DNA of 64,000 nucleotides from Telmatactis stephensoni (taxonomy: Eukaryota > Cnidaria > Anthozoa > Actiniaria > Isophelliidae), in the NCBI GenBank assembly GCA_029948255.1, contig JALIZF010001579.1, forward strand, positions 124,001 through 188,000, in the 5' to 3' direction. Both the position numbers and the translations under genes were made by a program. This document shows, one piece after another, positions 1 through 10,300 of the stretch; positions within the stretch are counted from its first letter, which is position 1; the number at the start of each line of letters is the position of its first letter. The notes below the pieces were generated by a model that had not been told where the DNA came from, searched no databases, and worked only from the letters and a program-made list of their open reading frames with translations.

Positions 1-35
1 ACAGAGATCGAAATACCACTTGGGTACACTGGTAG

Positions 36-179
36 TAGAGTGATGGCACTTAATCCGTGAAATAGATATTAGTCTAACAGACATTAGTAGACACTATTTC
101 CATTGTTTTCTTTTGGTTTGATTAGACTATTAGACACTGACTATAGATTTTGTTTCACGGATTAAGTGCCATCACTCTA
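36..179. mobile_element. MITE with TA target duplication
   Basis: Perfect 25-bp terminal inverted repeats (GAGTGATGGCACTTAATCCG at the left end, its reverse complement at the right) lie at 38-62 and 153-177. They are flanked by TA on both sides (36-37 and 178-179), as in Tc1/mariner-type elements. The ~90-bp interior has no coding potential. Confidence 0.8.
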
Positions 180-283
180 ATATTGGATGTTCAAATGTTT
201 TACCTTAAAACTTGGCCTTGTAAGCCCAATCCGCAAGTGATTTAAAAAATTATGACATATGAGATGGCATTGAAAGGACTAAC

Positions 284-1350
284 CTATCACTGTCCCATAA
301 AGCTCAAATCGTAGAGCAACTTTATTATTTTTGGTTAATGGGTACAAGCGAGTATACAATGCTGGGTAGTTCTTATTGAAGTTGTGCTTGACAACGGTAT
401 TATTGTCGAAATTTCCTTGGAAAACCTAGAGATAAGACGTAGAAATGTTAATTTGACGATTGGATAATTTTGCACAACAATTTGTAAATAAAAGTAGTGT
501 TTCAGCACATTTCAGTCTTGTCCACAGTACAGCACAGAACGGCACGGCACGACACGACACGACACGACACGACACGACACGACACGACACGACACGGCAC
601 GGCACGGCACGGCACAGCACGTCACAGCACAGCATAGCACGGCACGACACGACACGGCACAGCAGAGTCGATTTCGTATGACTGTGAAAACGGCACGACA
701 CGGTCACGGCACGGTTACGGCATGAATTTTGAATGATTTTATAGACAATCCGGCACTGACACGGCCACGGCATGCGGCGCGGTCCGTTTCACACTCATAC
801 GAAATCTGCTCTAGCACAGCACAGCGCAGCACAGCACGGCAAAGCATAGCACGACATACCATACTTGCGCGTAACACTTGGCGAAAGTTAGTACAACTCG
901 ATCCTAGTCTTGAAAATGTTGCACGTTATGTTAGGAGCAAGGTCTGCTGGGGTGTACACACCGCATTGTTTAACGCTTCTGGCAATATCGCAGAAAATTT
1001 ACATCGTCTTTCTGGACTTCAATTAAATAGTTTGGCTACTAAACTTACCCTATCATTGTCTACATAAGAATAGTTCACATTGTTTAGTGATACAGCAAAC
1101 TTATACGTCGTGGTCCAGTAACGATTATTTGAGGGATCTCCCTGAGTAGCAATAGCACATAGGTGATACAAAACCGACAAATCAAACTGCAGGTATGGAT
1201 TGGAATCACCGTCTGCGGGCATCCATGATGAGCTTCCGTAGAGACGACCGTTCAAAGGGTTTCCAGAAGAAGCAGAAAAGACCTCATTAGGTGTAATTCT
1301 GTCTCCATATTTTTTTGTCCATCGTATTCCAAGTGGAACCTTTGAACATG
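284..1350 (-). CDS. exons 8-9: second discoidin (F5/8 type C) domain
   Basis: Exon 8 (1350-1049) opens with CSKVPLGIRW, then ASSGN, WMPADGDSNPYLQFDL and IATQG followed by an aromatic run, all canonical for F5/8C. Exon 9 (425-284) supplies GNFDNNTVV, ARLYPL-like and RFELYG, the standard end of the fold. The phase 0 join gives DNDR-VFQGNF, a textbook match. Exon 9 lacks an ATG, so open-reading-frame scans miss it. After LYGTVI the frame meets TAG at 281-279, but G|GTTAGT could also be a phase 1 donor, as at the other module borders. Confidence 0.82.
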
Positions 1351-4300
1351 CTGGTGAACAACGAAAGAAAAATATTTGAATAGGACTTCAAACCCGGGGG
1401 GGGGGGGGGGGGGGAGACTTCCAAAGACTATGACATAGTTAGACTATGACATAACTAGAAAAAAACTTAGTTATCGATAACAAAATGGGCTCATTTGAAT
1501 TTGAGAACAGAACGATTTTAGTACAAACTTTGACTTTTCAAAGGTAGTGTTAAAATAATTATTTTTAATTGTTAAAAGGGATTTCAGATGACACTGACAT
1601 CATGAATTAATTATATTTTTAAGTAGAAAAGGGTGCTGATTTTGACGATCGAACCAGGGGGGGGGACTCCATTGTAAAAGGATCGGGTATGCTCGTCGGA
1701 AATTTAAAAAAATACCCCTAAAAGATACCGGAAGTCTTTTAAAAAGATCAAATTTTTTACCCCTAAGAGATACCAGCGATAACAAGCTAATGAACATTAT
1801 TATTATTAACATAAAATTGAACGGTCAAAACGCTTATGTTGGGCAAATTTCTTCCATTTGAGAACAAGATAATAAGGGATGGGCTCTTTTGATACCGTAA
1901 AAGAGACCAGGAAATGCTAAAACTCTAAACTTCAATTTTAACACCCTAAAAGATACCAAATTGCTGGTTGTTACCCCTAAGAGATACGACGAGCATACCC
2001 GATCCTTTAACAATGGAGTCCCTCCCCCCCGGGAATCGAACTTAGCATGTTGTTGGCGCGCGTCCTTGAGTTTCATAACTAAAAGTGGCGGCAAAATTTT
2101 GTTTGATATAACCTTTCAAAAGAATGACATTTTTCCTTTCGTTTACAACTTAGTTTGAAGCCATTTTCAACCCACGGTCCGTAATATTTCAGGATATCAA
2201 GACACTGCCATGATATCGTGAAATATCAGGACATGCTGACTTTAGTGAGATGGCTAAACTGACTTTAGTGAGATGATAAACACGTTATAATACAACATAG
2301 CAATAGTATAATACAATCTTACGCGCGCTCTGATTGGCCAGAAAGCTATGAACTATTTGCCCATGGGCTGCACTGCGCGCGCACTATCTTCGTTATCGTC
2401 ATTTTCAAATCGTTCCTATATATTTAATTGTGACACATATAACGCGCGCTCTGATTGGCTGAAAAATCAAAAGTATTTCCCCATGGGCTGCATGGCTCCA
2501 TTTTTAACGTTCTAGGCTCTGTTATAAATCAATTAGACAACAGAAAGCCGCTTGCCCATTGCGATATAGACGCACTTGAGAAAATATAAAAAACTCTTGA
2601 CAAACTAGGGGTCGCACTCGGCTACGCCTCGTGCCACTCTTACGTTTGTTAATCGTTCTTTAAATTTTCTCTCGTGCGTCTAGAACGCCATGGGCGCGCG
2701 GCTTTCTGTTGTCTAATTGGTAAATATACCTACCACGCTCGTATGGATAAGCTTCAACTTCACATATTTTCAACTTTCCGATTATATAGTGTGATCGTCT
2801 CAAGCCCACATAAAGGGCTTTTTTGAAATAACCATATATATCTCTAATCCAAAAAGATTTTGGTTTTGGCTGATTTCGGTCACAGCATCTGGAAAATGCG
2901 GTTAGAGTATATATATTTCTCTCCTCAAGGGGCACCCTTTTTTCATCTGAAGTAAAAAAAAGATTGCATTTTTGACTTTAAATTGATATTAAAGATATCA
3001 ATCTAAATTGATAGTAAAGGAGCACTTGGATCAAAATCAATGAAAACTAAAATGACTTGAAACTTAGTAAAATCTATGTACACGGTGCATAATTGTTCAA
3101 TATTGACCCAATTAAGGTAATGGGCTCGCGCGAGTTTTATCGACGAATTTTTCTATAAATTATCATATAGATTGTTTTTGAGATGGGAACATCAAATCAA
3201 TAAAGAAAATGGGGGGTCACGATACTAGTTTTGGTGCTATGATCATGATAGCTCGAAAAGAGTGAAATTTCGAACGAAAACGACAGATTTCAGAGTTTGA
3301 CCTTCTAGCACCTGTAAGTTTTTGCAAATATGCAAACTAAAGGCTTTCAGACATGCTCAAGTGACGAATGTATCATGAAAAGTAATATGCTTTCACTTAT
3401 TTGTAGATAAAGCTAAGTATTCGCATTTGAAAGATGAAAATCAATTGTACTTACGCGCGAATCGGACGTTCATTTTGATGATTTTTCGCGATTTTCTCAA
3501 AAACCTATCGACGAATTTTTTTACTTTTTTGATATGTTTTAGTATTGATAAAAATACGCCAAAAAAGTAAAAGAATTAGGATAGGTCGCGGTGCTAGATT
3601 TTCAGTTATAAGGCTTTGAATACTGCTACGTGGCCTCCGCCGAGTTTGACTAATGTGCGGGTTGCGGGTTGCGGGCCAATATTTGCGGGTTGCGGGCCAA
3701 TATTTGCGGGTTGCGGGCCAAAATTTGCGGGTTGCGGGCCAAAATTTGCTGGTTGCGAGAAAAATGTTACTTAAATGAACCAGTGACCAAAATAAAGTCA
3801 ACGTGCCGACTTACTGGTGTTATTTTGTAAAGCTGTCACTGCAAATCAGCAATGTGTAACGTATGAAGGGGGTGTTTAGGGCTACACGAACTAAAATATT
3901 TAAACCCAAAATAAAACAGACAACAGATTGCTCATTTACAGATGCACTGGATGAAATATTCCGGACAGATCTAGATTGCTTTTTTGATAAGATGACACTC
4001 GATATGTGGTGATCCTGTTGTGATCTCGCTGTGATCCCCTAATTATTTATCCAATTAACAATTAAACGCTGTGGGATACTTAACGTGGATCACGTAGAGA
4101 GGAAGCAAAAGAGAGATTGAAAGAGGGGGATGAGGTTAGGTTATTAAGAGAGTTTGACTAATGTGCGGACAGAACGTCAGAAATACCATTATAGCAGCAT
4201 ATTCATGTTAATTAAAAACCCACTTAGCCGAATAAGGCGAAACTGTTGTGTTCATGAACGGCACGCATGACGCCCAGAACAACTGGCACACTCACGACAC

Positions 4301-7300
4301 TTACTGTACCACACAACCGTGCGCGATCTGGGATGTGCCACGATGAAAGATATATCCCGGTCCGTTGATTGTTCAACTTTGTGACGTGTTTGACCAAAAA
4401 ACATTTTTGTGTTTGATGATAGATTTGTTTACAGACACTGCTGACTCAAAATTCGGATTGTGACAGGTATCGAGTATAATCTGCTAAAGGGACTTCAAAA
4501 CTTGACTCACCCTTTATAGTGATTGTACAGATTTTTAACCCAGTAAGTTCAGGGGCAACGTCAATGTTTGCGTTTTTGACGTCTGGTTTTTATGTTGTTT
4601 TTAATATATAACTTATCTTTTTAACAAGCTAATCAGCTACGACTTTTTAAACTACTGGGGAAGCTTGTTTTATTCAAAACGACTACATTTTTCTCAAGCC
4701 CGCAAATTTTTAGCCCGCAACCCGCAAATTTTGGCCCGCAACCCGCAAATTTAGGCCCGCAACCCGCAGCCCGCAAAATAGCCGGACCCGCCTCCGCCAT
4801 ATTGAAATATTTTTAGAACACAGGAAGCCCGATCAAATTCGATATCAGCGCGCGCTTGCAAAACATGCGCAAACGTTATGCGCACGAATGCGCGAGCGCA
4901 TTACCTTAACACCAAACGTCAGTATTATGTATAACTTGATGTGCTCTGTCTGGTTATGTGTGTTTTGTGTTGATTATCACAATTCAGGAACTTGTACCCA
5001 GTCCCATGCTCGATATGAAAGTCGGCGGTGATCCTGGCTACTACTCCACAGGGTTCCCATCATTACAGATAGCTCTTCTTACCTACATATGTAGTCATTG
5101 AATCAAAACCAGTATCTGTTCCTTTCAAATAGAGTTCTGCTACATTGTAGGCTTTCTTCAATTTGTATTGAATTGTAGTCTTTTTATTCATGTCTCTAGA
5201 GTCCCAGCATGTTGAAAAGTTCCCGTCAGTGAGTAGGTCCTTGATTTCTGGTCCATTTGAAATTACGACGGACTCAATGTTGTTGGGCATGATGTTTTCT
5301 GCAATAAAAGCAAATATGAAAAAATGGGAAAGTTGGAGGTGGTATTGTTGAGTTACTCGCGTGGTCATAGTGTTGCACGGTTTCTTAATCCAGTTGTCCC
5401 GAAAATTGTCCCGAAAATTGTATCGTGCTAACGAACCCGCAAAGTTATCGTGGATGGTTCTTTGGAGAAGCGGTCCCTTGGTCAGTTGAGATTTTTAAAT
5501 TATCTATGCTATGTTCATTTCAGTTATTCAGTTATCAGTTTAGAATATTTAGAAATTTGAATATGTGAGGGATACCGGTATAGAATAACAAATAGAAACG
5601 CAAGCATTGTTTATATAGCTATTTCAAAAAAGTTTGACGGGGCGAATGGCGAATGGCGAATGGTAATCGGCGATTGGTGATTGCACGACCAAAAGGAAAT
5701 TTGGGTTAACAAGAATTGCTTCATTTTCATTAACTAAATACCCAAGCAATGCCGGTACCATGCAGTAAAGACCTTATTGGACAAAGTGGTCGATAGGCGA
5801 TTCATACCTCCGCGCCGGATAGCGGTCTAATAGCGTGACCACAGTTCCTTTCGGTCGCACAATCACCAATTGCCATTCGCCATTCGCCATTCGCCGTTCG
5901 CCCCGTCAACCTTTTTTGAGATAGCTATATACATGAACACAAATGCAAGTATTAAGTATATACGCATGCGCAATTGAGGTGTTTACAAAGACAATGATAG
6001 ACTTGGGCGCGAAACTCCAATCCACATGATAAAAACTCAAGCGCAAACGAAAGCAAGGAAAAAAATTCCTTGCGTTTGCTTGTACTTGGGTTTGTCAAGT
6101 TCACACATACATCTGTTTGAGCTTGCATTTGCAACCAGACGTCATGATTTTCATTATTGATCAGTACCTCTAAGAGTGACCTGGATTTCACATATTTCAA
6201 TGTTTGCCTTGTTACTACTGGTAACCGTAATAGTCCTTCCATTCTTCGGTGGCCAACATGGAGTAATGAAGTCAGTTTTTCCTGGCGTGATGTTATATTC
6301 ACCACAAAGCGATGAATCTGAGGAAATAGCGAATGAATTAATATATATATTTAGCAATTAGTCAGACCTAGTCATCCCCTCGCTTCAGAATACAAAAGGA
6401 ATTAAATAAATAAACGTCATGAACACAAAATGTTAAAAAGAAGAACATTGATTTGGTCAGTCCATGTCCGTTTTACTAACTAAAACTTGATTAGTTTATT
6501 TGACAAAGGCGCCAACTAGAAATGGGCCTAAATTCTCTGCGGGCACCAAACTATTAAAATTTCCGTCTCTAATATAAAAAAAAGAACAACAACAAAAAGG
6601 GATAGAGAGAAAAACAAGAAAGAAAAAAGGTCCGGAAAGGAAAATGATGGAATGACGAAAAAAGCAAATTATTAGTGGAAAGGATGGAAGAGAAGAAAAG
6701 TAAAACGTAAAACGCTGCTCTACCATATACTGGGACCCTCGGTAAGTACTTGGTGTACGCTGCACCAAGTGTATCATTAGATGAAACATCCTTATCAATC
6801 TACACTTACACACTTGGGTTTTGGTGTTGCATACACTAAGTACATACCGAAAGTGCCTAAACCTCCGTAGGCGGGTTCTCTCTTTTCTCTCCTTTGGGTA
6901 TTGGGTTTCCTGTGTTCGAAAATGAGAAGAGGGGGACTGAGGAGAGGGGAAAGAAAAAAAGACAAGAGAGATGCCGTCTCGCCTTTCCTTCATCTCCCCT
7001 ACCTAGCGCCTCTCTATCAACAACACAGGAAATCCGACAAAAAATTCTGGGATTACACGGAGACGCCTGCGGACGAGGCTAGGACGCTCCTAGTAATGCG
7101 TTCCTGCTATTATCCATGACTTACCTACGAAGAGTTTAAATGGCTGCATAACTTTCCCCACAATTCGTACTTCAGATACGTCTTTGGTAGCTCCTAGATC
7201 AACAGTGAAAGATGGTGGATCTCCAGGGTTGACAGTAAAGCAAGTAGAATCATCTCCATCGACTACATCTTCCAGTGAACCGGAAGTAGTCGATCCATCG

Positions 7301-10300
7301 CTAGTTGGCTTGCGAACAATCTTCATTCCCTTTGCCACATTCTCTGTTGATATATGAACAATGCAACTATTACCACTTTATTTAGGTTCGGACATATATA
7401 AATAATGAAAGATGTCCAGGAAGGTTAATTGCGCGCAAGAGAGCATAAATAAGTACAATTAGCCCTAGAGTGAAGCAAAGCTCTAAGTCAAGTGTGAAAA
7501 AATACAAAGCCTGCGGTCATCACCAATTTCAACACTGAAAGACAGAACTCCAGGGGCGGATCTAGGGGAGGTGCGATGGTTACGGACGTACCCCCCTTTT
7601 GGGTGAAAGGTGAAAGCTTTTCTCAAATATAAACGTTTTCCATCAATCGTTTTTGGGTCGGGAAGGCTGTGGTTGTATTTGTGGCGGGAAAACCAGCACA
7701 CCACGCGCGCCTGCTACTTTAATCGTTTTGGGGCCGCGAAGCCTGTGGTGGCGGGAAAAATCACACGCGCGCGTGCTTTGTAAGTTTACCATCAAAAAAC
7801 GCACCCCCTCTTTAAAAAAGCTGGATCCGCCCCTGGAACTCAATTCTATTTCTGCGACTATTGCTCGCAAAGTTACGCACATCAGTTGCAGTGATGAACA
7901 CACATTTCAAGTCGCCATTTGAAAACGAGCGAGGAACTGGATTTGAGTCTGGACCGGAAAACATGCATGCATTGTATGGATTTTTTGTCTGGACAGATCT
8001 GGCCGATTTATCTACGAGGGTGCCTCAACACTTGTTGTTTCTGTACTAATAATTCCAGACGTGCGCCACATCTTCAATATTGCAGAATTCCATCGCTATT
8101 CAAAGACGCCATTTTTTGTCCAGCCAAACAATCCATGCATGCTTTGCGGTCGCGTTTTGCAAATGTTGAATACTATTTTACCTTCATTGACTTTCGATCC
8201 ATATATGGTTAGCCCAATACAGGGTTTGTTGACCCAGGTAAGAGCTATGAATCTAAGGCTTTTGGCAGTCACAGGCTCGCGAAAGAAACGTATGATCTCT
8301 TTGGCAGGTGCTTCTTGGGCTAGAAAAACCTAGTAAAAGAGAACGCTTTCATAATCAAGTTACACGAGACGATTTTTAACGACGATTTTCCGCGCAACGT
8401 TGCAACAACTTGCAATATTTTGCGTTGCGAGGTTCTGACTTGGATTCAAAAACTCGCAACGCGTTGCCGAAGCGAAAATTGCAAGGAAAATCGTTCCAAG
8501 TGTCATGTTACACGAGAAAGATTTTTAACGCAACGCCGTTGCGCTGAAAATCGTCGTTAAAATCGTCTCGTGTAACAGCGCCTTTACTCGTGTAATCTCT
8601 TCTGCAACTTGCAACGCAATGGTATTGATTGCAAGTTGCAAGAAAAATTGCACCGCGTGTAATAGCGCCTTAAAGCCAAACGTCTAAGTTTTGTTATAAA
8701 ATTTCAGTCAGAGACAACAATATTTATCAATAATACTACCGTATATAAACTAGATCTTACTCTAATTTTTCCATCTTCGGAGTACGAATTCCATTGAAGT
8801 CCATCAGACGATGAGTTAAGCATAAACGTGCTAATCATCCCACCTTCCGCTTGCAACAACGTTGCTATGGTAACGATATACATCTCGGGGAGGTCAATTT
8901 GGATGTAGGGGTTAGGGTCCACCGTAGCGCCACACCATTTTACGGGACTCTTGCTAGTAACGTTGCCACTTGAGACTGAGATGCTTTGATTGTACACTGC
9001 TGGATCTATTATTATCTTATAAAAATTCGTTCTGGCCTCTGAAACTATCAATCAGTACAGTACAGATTAGAAATGTCTTGAATCGAAATGTATTTTTCGT
9101 CAACGTCTTCTAGCGCTTGCGCACTAATTGGGGGACACTGTACTCTGAAAAACCGGAGAACCCGGAGAAAAAACCCTCGTGGCATGGTAGAGAACACATC
9201 AAACAAACTCAATTCACATAGGATCCAGGCGCTCGAGCTAGGACTCGAACCCGGACCATAGCGGTGAATGGCAAGCGCTCTAACTTCTCGGCCGACCATG
9301 CCAGCCACAACCTCATAACGTTTATTGTGGTATTGGTAGTTGAGTGGTCGGGTAGTAACGGTGTATATACTAGTTATACAACGGTTTAGAGTGGAATACC
9401 GTGGAATATCCCACGAGTCACTTGTATTTTCTAGTAAACACGAGCCGCCTTTAGCCGGGCAAGTGTGTATACAAAGAAGATCAAGTAACGAGTGGGATAT
9501 CCACGGTATGCCACGAGAAACCATTGTATAACTATGTTATCCCACACCATAGAAAATACAGTCAATTACCGCAATGCCACATGGGAAGAGATAGTTGAAT
9601 ACCGCCGAAGACACTAGTGAAGAACGTCTGCGCATGCGTGCATATTACGATGTTTTCTTAAGAAATTTAATGTGCGTTTTAGCTTGAAATGATCGAAATG
9701 CTCGAGTTCTCGGTGTATACATAAAATTTCTCTTGTATACTTTTATTAATTCAAGAACTGGCCTTAAGTTTTGACATTTTGTAAAAACCATTGTTGAAGG
9801 CAATGTAAAAGCGAAATTTGCATAAGTTTACAAAAGTACGAAGACGTGACTACGAACACAGACGTTTTTCACTAGCTATAGTGTCACTGCCGAATATATG
9901 GTGGTTTTTTTTGCTTTCTGATTGGCTGTATTTTCTACGGTGTGGGATAAATAAAGATACCTTGCTTTAACGGGATAATTCATTCAGCATTATTTACAGT
10001 TATATAATAATTGGTTTTGTTTCCTGCGCTCTGTTTGTTTGAGAAACGTGTATGATTATAATAAACACAATAGATGACGTCATTGAATCTTCCCCGCGCG
10101 CTCTGATTGGTTGAAATGTTGAAATGTAAATATTATAAACAATAAGTAGATTCCATTTTTTTCTTGGGTTTGTGCTACAAGAAAGCACAGAAGATGTCAA
10201 GATGTGGTGAGAACAACAGTCATGCCACTCGACTTCTTCTCATGGCGTACATTTTTGTCAGTCTCGCCACATTTTGACGTCATCTGTGCATCTATTGGAG

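Noticed and set aside
426..1067. Overlapping ORFs on both strands rich in Cys/Arg/Ser or Thr/Arg/His
   Set aside because: They are translations of the (CACGA)n microsatellite with no domain; the true coding content here is exon 9 (425-284) and exon 8 of the discoidin gene.
9225..9300. Possible tRNA gene on the minus strand
   Set aside because: Box A and box B are present, but the acceptor stem does not pair and a SINE-like tail follows.
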